Shown: positions 1 through 6,630, counted from the first letter of the stretch. The stretch: DNA of 9,168 nucleotides from Bifidobacterium breve (GCA_945870085.1 CAMBQX010000061.1:1-9168); one strand, 5' to 3'. Numbers and translations are program-made. Notes: generated by a model not told the origin, from the letters alone.

Positions 1-276
1 TGCGAATAGCGCTGAATCCTCAATGTCATGTTGTGCTACCCGTGAAATCACCTGGGTACCTGAAACTCCTGCACGTAGCGCCCCGGCGGTTCCGAGGTTG
101 ATTACGCGGGCCGGTGAGAACTCACCGAGGATGGTGGCTACCGCAACCGCGGCATTCACTTTGCCAACGCCTGTGACTAACACGGATAACTCGGTGACAT
201 GTAGATGCGTTGCCTCCTCCTCCAGAGCAACTACCAACAGGGGTAAGTCTGCGGAGATGGATCGATGCAAGCGCAT
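1..276 (-). CDS. MTA/SAH nucleosidase-family protein, partial (N-terminal 92 residues)
   Basis: This is the N-terminal part of a nucleoside phosphorylase/nucleosidase superfamily protein; the reading frame stays open to the window's left edge. The likely role is cytosolic hydrolysis of the glycosidic bond of 5'-methylthioadenosine, S-adenosylhomocysteine or a related nucleoside. Seen in the sequence: VALEEEA at residues 16-22 (compare GAMEEEV in E. coli Mtn), TGVGKVNAA at 35-43 (compare SGIGKVAAA) and VINLGTAGALR at 58-68 (compare INTGSAGGL). The stretch between the EEE and GVGK motifs is much shorter than in E. coli Mtn, as in a compact form I associate with actinobacteria. The ATG at 276 is preferred because GAAAGG lies five bases upstream (282-287), and the frame is closed by a stop at 310-312. 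The substrate cannot be fixed, because the catalytic C-terminal half lies outside the window. The gene is divergent from the budA-like pseudogene. Confidence 0.75.
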   Translation of the reverse strand, partial: MRLHRSISADLPLLVVALEEEATHLHVTELSVLVTGVGKVNAAVAVATILGEFSPARVINLGTAGALRAGVSGTQVISRVAQHDIEDSALFA

Positions 277-323
277 GGTGGCCTTTCGGTTACGAAAATT
301 GGGCGACCACTAACGTTACCGCC

Positions 324-871
324 ATGTTTGATGCTGCCCTTGCCGCCGCGGTAACCCGAGCTCCTAATATTGACAAAGTCGCGCGCGGGCATATTGAGCA
401 GACCGAAATCGTCAAGGATCTCTTCGAAGGCCACTAAGAATCCGCGGTCACCGTCGCTGAGGCTTTCAAAGACTCGGTGCTCGGCATTGGTGTCGCCGAG
501 GCGGTCGATGGCGAGATAGTGGCCTTCGACGGCGCCGTTTGGCGGGTGCCCGTTGACGGCATCCCGGTGATTGCCGAGCCACAGCATGGCCTGCCCTTTG
601 CGGTGGTGGCCCGGGGCGGTGTGAGTATCACTAAACAGGTGGCGGCGATCCGGGTTGATGGCACCTTCACCGAGGTGCAGTTCGCGTTTGGCACCTGGGC
701 GGGCACGATGGTGGGTTTTAGATTCCCGGGCTGCATCTGCACGGTGTTGCGGCCGATCGAAATAGCGGTGGACACTGCCACCGGGGGGTAACCGAAGTGG
801 CAACTTTGCGGATCTGGCTAGATGACGCCGACATTTTCGTCCCGATGACCGGGGTGCACTACGGTATGTAG
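324..871 (+). pseudogene. Broken acetolactate decarboxylase (budA-like)
   Basis: This is a decayed relative of alpha-acetolactate decarboxylase, the enzyme that turns 2-acetolactate into acetoin. Read across its lesions it shows family landmarks in order: TEIVKDLFEGH (where the family has xLMSALLxGVY), VTVAEAF, GIGVAEAVDGEIVAFDG, LPFAVV, AIRVDGTF, GTMVGF, PGLHLH and GGH. The HLH and GGH histidines match the family's three zinc ligands. Lesions: an in-frame TAA at 435-437, where the family has Tyr of GVYxG; and loss of frame at about 720-727, where the protein jumps from the 477 frame into the 731 frame, apparently after loss of about 28 bases encoding the TPEYAQGIN-like segment. Two more family segments, of about 20-25 residues each, are missing between PFAVV and AIRVDG and between DGTF and GTMVGF. 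The reading ends early at TAG 869-871. The start at ATG 324 is a guess with no clear ribosome binding site. An intact 104-residue fragment (477-791) remains open but lacks both ends. Sequencing error could explain one lesion, less easily all of them. Confidence 0.72.
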
Positions 872-877
872 GCACCT

Positions 878-962
878 GGCGAGGTGGCAGAGCGGCCGAA
901 TGCAGGCGCCTTGAAAGCGCCCGAAGGGAAACCTTCCGGGGGTTCAAATCCCTCCCTCGCCG
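878..962 (+). tRNA. tRNA-Ser (anticodon UGA)
   Basis: A full class II tRNA cloverleaf can be drawn. The acceptor stem GGCGAGG (878-884) pairs perfectly with CCTCGCC (955-961), with discriminator G962. The anticodon stem GGCGC (905-909) pairs with GCGCC (917-921) around the loop CTTGAAA, giving anticodon TGA at 912-914, which reads UCA and other UCN serine codons. The long variable arm has an AAGG/CCTT stem near 924-935. The T arm is GGGGG-TTCAAAT-CCCTC (938-954), with one G-U pair. The 3' CCA is not encoded: CCG follows the discriminator. A TATGTA box at 865-870, overlapping the end of the budA pseudogene, is suitably placed to be a -10 element, but no convincing -35 was found. The decarboxylase gene starts 40 bases downstream with no obvious terminator between. 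Confidence 0.96.
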
Positions 963-990
963 CCGATTCGGACGAACCCGCCCGCGCTAA

Positions 991-997
991 GAGAAGG
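991..997 (+). promoter_or_regulatory. Ribosome binding site of the decarboxylase gene
   Basis: GAGAAGG lies five bases before ATG 1003 and is one of the clearest Shine-Dalgarno matches in the window. It fixes the start of the three-gene operon. The next two genes have only weak sites of their own and probably rely on translational coupling. Confidence 0.7.
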
Positions 998-1002
998 TCC
1001 TC

Positions 1003-2652
1003 ATGCCCGATAGCACTAAGCCACTGATCAACGGTGAAACCACGATCCCCGCTCATCTGGTCCGACGCCTTGCTGAACACGGGGTAACCGTCGGGTTCGG
1101 CATTGTTGGTGATTACGCCCTGCGCCTGTTCGGAGCGTTGGCTGATGCGGGACTGCCGATGCTCGTCACCGCCGATGAGCAAGGCTCAGGGTTTGCCGCC
1201 GATGCTTATGCGCGTCTGCGGGGCCTCGGTGTTGTCGGCTGCACCTACAGCGTCGGTGGGCTCAAGTTGACCAATGCGGTGGCTAACGCCTGGGCCGAGC
1301 AGGTACCGCTGCTCGTTGTCTCGGGTGCACCGGGTATTGCGGAGCGGGCAAATGGGGCGATGCTCCACCACCGGGTCAAGGACTACGACACCCAACTTAA
1401 AGTTTTCCAAGATCTAACGGTTGCTCAGGCCGTCTTGGACAATCCGATCACCGCTGCGGCAGAAATCGATCGGGTCATTGCCACCATGCTGGCAACTCAA
1501 AGGCCAGGCTATTTAGAGATCCCGCGCGATCAGGTTGATCACCTAATCAACTCATCCCCAGACCCAATTCAATTGCAACCGCAACCGGTCAATGAGGCCA
1601 AGTTGGCCGCGGCCGTCGCCGATGTTGTTTCGATGCTTAGCTCAGCGAACTCCGCCGTTATCCAAGCCGGGGTAATGGTCTCCCGCAGGTCATTGGCCGC
1701 CCCGCTACTTGGCTTGGCCGAGCATCTTGGCTTGATGGTGGCAACCAGTTCAATGTCAAAAGGGGTATTTCCCGAACGCCATCCGCTAGCACTTGGTGTC
1801 TATCAAGGCGCGGTGAGCCCGGTTAATGTCGTTGAAGTTGTTGAAGGCGCCGATGTGCTCCTGAGTTTGGGTGTGCTACCTACCGACCTTAACTTTGGTG
1901 GCTTCACCGCGCACATCTCGCCGACTCATCTCATTGCCTGCACTGACACCGACGTCACCGTGGGTTTGCGCACTTACCGCGAGGTACCGCTCGTAGCCTT
2001 CTTACCCGCGCTGCGAGATGCGGTTGCTGCGGGACGCGATGCGCTACTACCCGCTGAACATGATGTCCCTGAATTCGTTTCGGCGGGTGCGGTACCTATC
2101 CATGCGGAGCGGCTCATTGCCGCGGTGGCAGCGCGGATGAATGAGAGTCACGGGTTAATCGTCGACCCGGGTGATTGCCTATTCGCATCGGTTGAGCTTC
2201 CGGTACCAGCATGGTCGATATCGAGTGCCTACTACGCGACGATGGGCTACGCCGTACCGGCTGCTTTGGGTGCCGGTAAGGCTGACGCTGAGCACCGACC
2301 GGTAGTACTTGTTGGTGACGGAGCATTTGCAATGAGCGGCATCGAGTCGGGCTGGTGCGCCTTCAATGGTGTTCACCCGATCATCATCGTGATGGACAAC
2401 TCTGGATTCGGTACTCAGCGGCCGATGCGCGATGGCCCATTTAATGACATTGCACCGCTCGCTGCTGAAAAACTGGTTGATGTTTTCGGTGTTGGCAAGG
2501 GTTGGCTCGCGTCAACCGAGGATGAACTTTCAGAGGCACTAGCCGAGGCATTCGCCCATGATGAGTTGGCGATAGTGCATGTGAAGGTCCCTAAGGGATC
2601 GATAAGCCCGGCACTGGCACGACTAACCGATGCGTTGGGCAAACGCGTGTGA
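1003..2652 (+). CDS. Thiamine-diphosphate-dependent 2-oxo acid decarboxylase (PDC/IPDC family)
   Basis: A 549-residue cytosolic enzyme of the pyruvate/indolepyruvate decarboxylase family, of normal length. It would decarboxylate a 2-oxo acid, or ligate the resulting carbanion to another carbonyl compound, using thiamine diphosphate and Mg2+. Visible landmarks: VGDY (D37) and E59 in the N-terminal pyrimidine-binding domain; the paired active-site histidines H122-H123 in MLHH; VTVAQAV and the EIDRVI...RPGYLEIPRD segment typical of PDC-like enzymes; and the diphosphate-binding GDG at 438-440 followed by N466. Against Zymomonas PDC, the stretch NSGFGTQRPMRDGPFND aligns without gaps to its NYGYTIEV...DGPYNN segment, placing Q472 (CAG, 2416-2418) opposite catalytic Glu473. 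The protein may therefore act as a carboligase or as an unusual decarboxylase. The start is ATG 1003, with GAGAAGG at 991-997 and a five-base spacer. The gene is first of three overlapping genes and follows tRNA-Ser. The substrate cannot be read from the sequence; acetolactate synthase is less likely because of the HH pair and PDC-like C-terminus. Confidence 0.88.
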   Translation: MPDSTKPLINGETTIPAHLVRRLAEHGVTVGFGIVGDYALRLFGALADAGLPMLVTADEQGSGFAADAYARLRGLGVVGCTYSVGGLKLTNAVANAWAEQVPLLVVSGAPGIAERANGAMLHHRVKDYDTQLKVFQDLTVAQAVLDNPITAAAEIDRVIATMLATQRPGYLEIPRDQVDHLINSSPDPIQLQPQPVNEAKLAAAVADVVSMLSSANSAVIQAGVMVSRRSLAAPLLGLAEHLGLMVATSSMSKGVFPERHPLALGVYQGAVSPVNVVEVVEGADVLLSLGVLPTDLNFGGFTAHISPTHLIACTDTDVTVGLRTYREVPLVAFLPALRDAVAAGRDALLPAEHDVPEFVSAGAVPIHAERLIAAVAARMNESHGLIVDPGDCLFASVELPVPAWSISSAYYATMGYAVPAALGAGKADAEHRPVVLVGDGAFAMSGIESGWCAFNGVHPIIIVMDNSGFGTQRPMRDGPFNDIAPLAAEKLVDVFGVGKGWLASTEDELSEALAEAFAHDELAIVHVKVPKGSISPALARLTDALGKRV

Positions 2653-3119
2653 GTGTCCAAGATCTGCTGCTGCATATCGCCGCCTCCGCCGTGGTGGTGA
2701 TTTCACTGGCTATCTGCATCGGCGCCTCGGCCCCACGCTGGCCTAATACCTGGCTGCAACGCGATATTGGCCCGCTTCACTTCAATCGATTCGATACGCG
2801 AAGTAGGTATCGAAAGATTGGAATCACCAAATTAGCCCGAACCCTGCCCGAGCTCGGAGCAGTGTTCGGCGGGCAAAGCAAGAAAGAACTGCCTGGCCTG
2901 ACGATCGAGGATTTGGGTGCTTACCTCGTTGAGGTGCGCAGGGCCGAATGGGTGCACTGGCTAACCCTGTTGGTCTGGCTTCCGCTGATCTTCTTCAACC
3001 CATGGTGGCTGACCTTGGTATTTGCCTTTATCGTCATCTCAGGTAACACCATCTATATCGCCATCTTGCGTCACAATCGGCTTCGGCTCACCAGAATCTT
3101 AGAAAGCAGGCAGGCATGA
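2649..3119 (+). CDS. CrtO-like acyltransferase family membrane protein
   Basis: A 156-residue membrane protein with the pattern of glycosyl-4,4'-diaponeurosporenoate acyltransferase (staphylococcal CrtO), which attaches a fatty acyl chain to a glycosylated carotenoid in staphyloxanthin synthesis. Seen here: a hydrophobic N-terminal segment (about 7-28); a cytoplasmic stretch with FNRFDTRSRYRKIG (45-58); the family-like motif EVRRAEWVHW (95-104), matching ETKRAELIHW in S. aureus CrtO; two further hydrophobic segments (about 105-120 and 122-140); and HNRLRLTRIL (141-150), matching the YNRPRL end of CrtO. Length is close to the family's. The GTG start at 2649 overlaps the upstream stop in GTGA, implying translational coupling, and no clear ribosome binding site precedes it. 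No carotenoid gene is visible in the window, so the acceptor may not be a carotenoid. The family match is recognised from memory of motifs; the activity is inferred. Confidence 0.68.
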   Translation: MSVQDLLLHIAASAVVVISLAICIGASAPRWPNTWLQRDIGPLHFNRFDTRSRYRKIGITKLARTLPELGAVFGGQSKKELPGLTIEDLGAYLVEVRRAEWVHWLTLLVWLPLIFFNPWWLTLVFAFIVISGNTIYIAILRHNRLRLTRILESRQA

Positions 3120-3961
3120 ACGATTACGGAGTGCGCTCGATGGTGGCTCCACTCACCCGCGTGGCAGTTCGGGCACCTTCGCTGTGCAGCGACTACGCGG
3201 CGGCGCATTGGGTCATCCCGGTTGATGGTGAGCTGCTGCTGAAGCAACACCGTGAATTCGTCGAGTTGCTGCGTAAATTGCACTGTGAAGTTGAAGAGTT
3301 GGCGCCGGTCGATGACATGCCAGATGCCTGTTTCACCTATGACCCAGCCTTCGTTATTCCCTCCGGGGTCATCGAACTGCGCGGTGCCAAGGAGGTTCGG
3401 GCTGGTGAGCCCCCGCTACTTGCCGCCGAGCTTCACGCCCTCGGGGTACCGGTGGTTGGCAAGCTAACCGGGGCAGCAACGGCCGATGGTGGTGATTTGT
3501 GCTGGCTAGATGAAAACACATTAGGTATTGGACGCTCGTACCGTACAAACGCTTTGGCTGTTGAGCAACTGCGGCCGATTCTTGCAGCCGATGGAATTGA
3601 AGTTGAAGTTTTTGACCTACCGCATGATCAGGGCCCGGACTACTGCTTGCATTTACTGTCTCTAATCTCGCCGGTGCGCGCAGATCTTGCGATGGTTTAT
3701 GAACGACTGGCCCCCATTGCACTTATGCAAGCCCTGCAATGCCGCGGGATCAAGGTTCTTAGTCTGCCCGAAGAGGATTACCTGTCACTTGGTTGCAATC
3801 TGCTTGCCGTCTCGCCCGGTGTTGTGGTTATGACATCAGGCAATGACGCGACCGCCACCTTATTGCGCCAGCACGGAGTCGAAGTACACCTTTATGAGGC
3901 GAGTGAAATCAATAAAGGCGAAGGTGGACCAACCTGCCTAACGCGACCGATCAAGCGGTAA
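3116..3961 (+). CDS. Dimethylarginine dimethylaminohydrolase-type (DDAH) enzyme
   Basis: A 281-residue member of the guanidino-group-modifying (amidinotransferase/hydrolase) superfamily, most like DDAH, which hydrolyses N-omega-methylated arginines to citrulline and methylamines. The catalytic set appears complete: PDACFTYDPAF at 69-79; ADGGDLCW at 123-130, containing the substrate-binding DGGD; GIGRSYRTN ending at 145; H179 in DYCLHLLSL, the catalytic histidine; and C274 in GGPTCLTRPI, the nucleophile. Length fits bacterial DDAH (about 250-285) and is well short of arginine deiminase (about 410). Start ATG 3116 overlaps the upstream stop as ATGA, so translation is probably coupled to the CrtO-like gene. 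Family members can also act on free arginine or other guanidino compounds, so the substrate is only probable. The 3' end overlaps the convergent alcohol dehydrogenase gene by 11 bases. Confidence 0.85.
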   Translation: MNDYGVRSMVAPLTRVAVRAPSLCSDYAAAHWVIPVDGELLLKQHREFVELLRKLHCEVEELAPVDDMPDACFTYDPAFVIPSGVIELRGAKEVRAGEPPLLAAELHALGVPVVGKLTGAATADGGDLCWLDENTLGIGRSYRTNALAVEQLRPILAADGIEVEVFDLPHDQGPDYCLHLLSLISPVRADLAMVYERLAPIALMQALQCRGIKVLSLPEEDYLSLGCNLLAVSPGVVVMTSGNDATATLLRQHGVEVHLYEASEINKGEGGPTCLTRPIKR

Positions 3962-4997
3962 GTGACTCGGTGTCAATCACGAACCGGTAGCGTACATCGC
4001 TCTTTAGCACTCGCTCCCACGCTTCATTAACCTGTTGCACCGCAATAACCTCGATATCGCTGCCGAAACCGTGTTCGGCGCAGAAGTTAAGCATCTCCTG
4101 ATTTTCGGCGATGCCACCGATATTTGACCCGGCTAGGGATCTACGTTGGCCCGTTAGGGCGAAGGCGCCGATCGACAGCGGTTTCTCCGGGAGCCCGACA
4201 ACACACATGGTGCCGTGGAGTGCGATGAGCGACAGGTAACGATCAAGTTCGATATCTGCCGAAATAGTATTGATAATCAGATCAAATGAATTGCGAGCAC
4301 CTTTCATCGCCTTTGAGTCACTCGACAAAATGAAATTGTCGGCTCCCAAACGCCTAGCGTCTTCCTCTTTGCCGGGCGAGTGACTTATCAAAGTGACATC
4401 GGCGCCCATGGCGTGTGCGATTTTTACTCCCATGTGCCCGAGGCCACCCAGGCCCATAATGCCAACTCGTTTGCCAGGGCCGGCCTGCCAGTAGCGAAGG
4501 GGCGAATACAAAGTAATACCGGCGCATAGCAGGGGTGCGGCAATATCCAATGGCAAATTGGCCGGGATAACCAAGCCGTAGTTCTCGTCGACGACAATAT
4601 GTGTTGAGTAACCACCGTAGGTCGGGGTAGCTAAGTCAGCCTCAACCCCGTTATAGGTCAGCACCATGTGGCCAAGGCAATATTGCTCAAGCGCAGCCTT
4701 GCAGTTCCGACAGGTACGACAGGTGTCTACGAAAACACCGACTCCAGCATGGTCGCCGATCTTGAATTTGGTCACGGCATTGCCTACTTGGGTTACGACG
4801 CCCGCGATTTCATGCCCGGGCACCATCGGGAAGATTGCTGCGCCCCACTCCTCATGGGCCTGATGGATATCGGAGTGGCAGATGCCAGCGAACTTGATAT
4901 CAATCAAGATGTCGTGGGCACCGACCTCGCGCTGGCTAAATACAAATGGCGCCAATGGCGCATTCGGCGCTGGGGTGGCGTAGGCGGTGATATCCAT
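3951..4997 (-). CDS. Zinc-dependent alcohol dehydrogenase, CAD/YahK-like, probably NADP-linked
   Basis: A 348-residue medium-chain dehydrogenase/reductase of the cinnamyl-alcohol-dehydrogenase-like branch, interconverting aldehydes and primary alcohols in the cytosol. Catalytic zinc ligands are visible: C40 in GICHSD, H62-E63 in PGHE and C158 in LLCAGIT. The structural zinc site is C93, C96, C99 and C107. The nucleotide-binding fold shows GLGGLG at 182-187, and the second strand ends in SHSPGK rather than an acidic residue, which favours NADP(H). The ATG at 4997 is chosen over the ATG at 5009 because GAGGT (5003-5007) sits five bases before it, and the protein then begins MDITAYA, a usual start for the family. 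It converges on the DDAH gene and diverges from the Gfo/Idh/MocA gene. It could reduce aldehydes from the upstream decarboxylase, but it is not in the same transcript. Confidence 0.9.
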   Translation of the reverse strand: MDITAYATPAPNAPLAPFVFSQREVGAHDILIDIKFAGICHSDIHQAHEEWGAAIFPMVPGHEIAGVVTQVGNAVTKFKIGDHAGVGVFVDTCRTCRNCKAALEQYCLGHMVLTYNGVEADLATPTYGGYSTHIVVDENYGLVIPANLPLDIAAPLLCAGITLYSPLRYWQAGPGKRVGIMGLGGLGHMGVKIAHAMGADVTLISHSPGKEEDARRLGADNFILSSDSKAMKGARNSFDLIINTISADIELDRYLSLIALHGTMCVVGLPEKPLSIGAFALTGQRRSLAGSNIGGIAENQEMLNFCAEHGFGSDIEVIAVQQVNEAWERVLKSDVRYRFVIDTESLTA

Positions 4998-5002
4998 TGT
5001 TG

Positions 5003-5007
5003 ACCTC
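5003..5007 (-). promoter_or_regulatory. Ribosome binding site choosing the alcohol dehydrogenase start
   Basis: On the minus strand GAGGT is followed by a five-base spacer and ATG at 4997. The alternative ATG at 5009 overlaps this site and has no comparable element upstream, so the shorter protein is preferred. Confidence 0.6.
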
Positions 5008-5073
5008 ATTAGGTAGTGCGGACAAATAATCTAAAGGGCGGGCAGGTTGATTGTTCCGTGCCAGAATGTTCAC

Positions 5074-6072
5074 ATGACACCACCCCTACGCTGGGCACTC
5101 ATCGGTGCCAGCGATATAGCCGCTACCCGCTTGATCCCAGCGATCAATGGCGTCGGCGACACCATCACGGCCGTGCAATCTGGGTCCCCGGATTGGGCTG
5201 CTGCGTACGCGAAGACCCATACCATTGATTTTTGGACGACCAGCGTTGATGAACTACTTAGCCGTGTGGATGTCGATGCGGTTTACGTGAGCTCGACCAA
5301 TGAGAAGCACCACGACCAGGTGGTGGCCGCTGCCGCGGCCGGTAAACATGTACTTGCCGAGAAACCCTTAGCGTTGACGGTGGCCGACGCGAGAGCGATG
5401 GTGGAGGCATGCGAGCGGGCAGGTGTAGTGATGGCCACGAATCACCACCTGCCTGCCTCACCAACCCATCGGGTCATGCGGACGTTAGTGGCCGATGGAG
5501 CGATCGGGCAGGTACGCGCCATCCACGTTAATCACTCGGTGGGCCTACCACAGCATCTGCAGGGCTGGCGGGTGGATGACCCCATCGGCGGCGGCGTGGC
5601 CTATGACGTATTCGTTCACGACATGGCCGCGGTCCGTGCCTTGATCGGGGGCCAAGCACTTCGGGTCTATGCGGCCGAGCGCACCGGTGCGGACGTCCCG
5701 CAGTCGCTCATGACCGTGGTGAACTGGGCCGACGATGTCATCGTCCAGACCCATGATTCATATGACAACTACCACCTGCCAACCTGGCTAGAAATCCTTG
5801 GTTCGCAAGGGGCAATTCGTTCTAGTGGGTGCATGACGGGTGACCCGATCGGTGAAGTTCAACTCTTCAAAGACCATCAGGTAACCGACATTGAAGTCGG
5901 CCCGCGCGATGATCTTTATGTCACGACGGTGCGCGCATTTGACCGAGCGGTGCACGAGGGTGCCACTCCGCTAGTCACCGGCTGGGATGGGGTGCGCTCC
6001 CTAGCGGCCGTTGAGGCAGCGCAAGCCTCGCTGAGCAGTGGATGCGGTGCGGACGTGCAGCAAATCTCGTGA
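5074..6072 (+). CDS. Gfo/Idh/MocA family NAD(P)-dependent oxidoreductase
   Basis: A 332-residue oxidoreductase of the family that includes glucose-fructose oxidoreductase, inositol dehydrogenases and 1,5-anhydro-D-fructose reductases. The N-terminal Rossmann fold starts WALIGASDIA (7-16). The AEKPLAL motif (95-101) carries K97, and GGGVAYDVFVHD (172-183) supplies D178 and H182, so the usual Lys-Asp-His catalytic set is present. Length is normal. The frame is open back to a TTG at 5047, but ATG 5074 puts the Rossmann strand right at the N-terminus as expected. No Shine-Dalgarno site precedes this ATG, so a leaderless mRNA is possible; CAGAAT at 5062-5067 is a weak -10 candidate. The substrate is unknown. 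The nearby CUT2 sugar transporter suggests a sugar or polyol, by proximity only. The gene ends 12 bases from the convergent toxin gene, with no convincing terminator between. Confidence 0.88.
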   Translation: MTPPLRWALIGASDIAATRLIPAINGVGDTITAVQSGSPDWAAAYAKTHTIDFWTTSVDELLSRVDVDAVYVSSTNEKHHDQVVAAAAAGKHVLAEKPLALTVADARAMVEACERAGVVMATNHHLPASPTHRVMRTLVADGAIGQVRAIHVNHSVGLPQHLQGWRVDDPIGGGVAYDVFVHDMAAVRALIGGQALRVYAAERTGADVPQSLMTVVNWADDVIVQTHDSYDNYHLPTWLEILGSQGAIRSSGCMTGDPIGEVQLFKDHQVTDIEVGPRDDLYVTTVRAFDRAVHEGATPLVTGWDGVRSLAAVEAAQASLSSGCGADVQQIS

Positions 6073-6084
6073 AGGTGCGAGTCA

Positions 6085-6354
6085 TTACGCCTTACCTTGA
6101 TAAGCCTGCGCGCGGTGTCGAATGCGAACTACATCAACAGTTACCACAGTCTCGTCGACTCGATAAATTATGCGGTACTCGCCGCGTCGGGCTGAGTGCA
6201 GGCCGTTAAGTTGATTGCGTAGCGCTTTGCCAACGCGTTTGGGATTTTCGGCAAGTGGACCATCGCAGAAAGCAAGGACGGCCCACGCGATTGCCGAGGG
6301 AAGTGCGTCTAGATCTCGCAGCGCACCACCGGTGAATTTTACCTCATATTTCAC
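6085..6354 (-). CDS. RelE/ParE-superfamily toxin
   Basis: An 89-residue protein of the RelE/ParE toxin fold, in which RelE-type members cleave mRNA on the ribosome. Seen: an MKYEVKFTGGALRDLDALP beginning typical of the fold's first strand and helix; NPKRVGKAL leading to LNGLHSARRGEYRIIYRVD (the L.G..S.R.GeYRiiY signature, about 49-67); and the ending VDVVRIRHRAQAY (72-84), with the C-terminal HR and Tyr found in active RelE-type toxins. It is full length and shows no lesion. ATG 6354 overlaps the antitoxin stop in ATGA, so the toxin is translated only with its antitoxin. Being second in the operon behind a Phd/YefM protein supports the assignment; an RNase activity rather than gyrase inhibition is inferred from these residues. 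Confidence 0.85.
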   Translation of the reverse strand: MKYEVKFTGGALRDLDALPSAIAWAVLAFCDGPLAENPKRVGKALRNQLNGLHSARRGEYRIIYRVDETVVTVDVVRIRHRAQAYQGKA

Positions 6355-6623
6355 GCTGATGAACGTTTGGTTAGACGTGCACGCGCCTGTGCCATGGTGT
6401 AACGCTTCGTCGACTTTAATGACTGCTGAATCGCTGCAACCAGCGCGGCATCCGCAAGAATTTCTAGAGTCTCTTCAAGGGCCTCGAGATCATCGATAGA
6501 CAGGAGAACCGCTGCCGGTTCTCCATGCCGGGTAACAACTACACGTTCATGTGTGCTTGCAACTTCCTCCACGATCCCAGATAGGTCCTGCCGAACAAGG
6601 GCCAGCGCCATGTACTTAGACAT
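6351..6623 (-). CDS. Phd/YefM-family antitoxin
   Basis: A 90-residue antitoxin that would bind the RelE-type toxin through its C-terminal part and its own promoter through its N-terminal part. The central stretch THERVVVTRHGEPAAVLLS, followed by IDDLEALEETLEILAD, is diagnostic for YefM-like proteins; the charged tail KSTKRYTMAQARARLTKR is a typical toxin-wrapping region. ATG 6623 is chosen because a near-consensus promoter ends seven bases upstream of it. A TTG at 6668 would place the promoter inside the gene, and an internal ATG at 6611 is also possible. Translation is coupled to the toxin by a 4-base overlap. The pair sits directly downstream of the sugar transporter operon on the same strand but has its own promoter. 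Confidence 0.86.
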   Translation of the reverse strand: MSKYMALALVRQDLSGIVEEVASTHERVVVTRHGEPAAVLLSIDDLEALEETLEILADAALVAAIQQSLKSTKRYTMAQARARLTKRSSA

Positions 6624-6627
6624 GTAC
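6609..6627 (-). repeat. Direct repeat, candidate antitoxin operator
   Basis: The 7-mer GTACATG occurs twice on the minus strand (6627-6621 and 6615-6609), with start-to-start spacing of 12 bases, about one helical turn. The first copy spans the antitoxin start codon and lies just downstream of the -10 box. It also forms part of a TGTACA palindrome (6623-6628). Placement over the transcription start is what an autoregulating antitoxin operator would show; its function is inferred. Confidence 0.45.
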
Positions 6628-6630
6628 ACA

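Noticed and set aside
477..791. 104-codon plus-strand frame as a separate intact gene
   Set aside because: Family similarity continues upstream beyond the TAA at 435-437 and resumes downstream in another frame at 728, so it is an internal fragment of the acetolactate decarboxylase relic rather than a gene.
231..947. 238-codon open frame on the minus strand across the budA relic and tRNA
   Set aside because: It runs antisense through the tRNA-Ser gene and the recognisable budA remnant, is rich in Arg/Pro/His as expected of a shadow frame in GC-rich DNA, and shows no family motif.
5047..5073. TTG at 5047 as start of the Gfo/Idh/MocA gene
   Set aside because: It would add nine residues before the Rossmann strand with no ribosome binding support; ATG 5074 matches the usual family N-terminus.
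6061..6084. Possible shared terminator between the oxidoreductase and toxin genes
   Set aside because: Only a four-base CTCG/CGAG stem can be drawn and there is no U-run, so it is not convincing.
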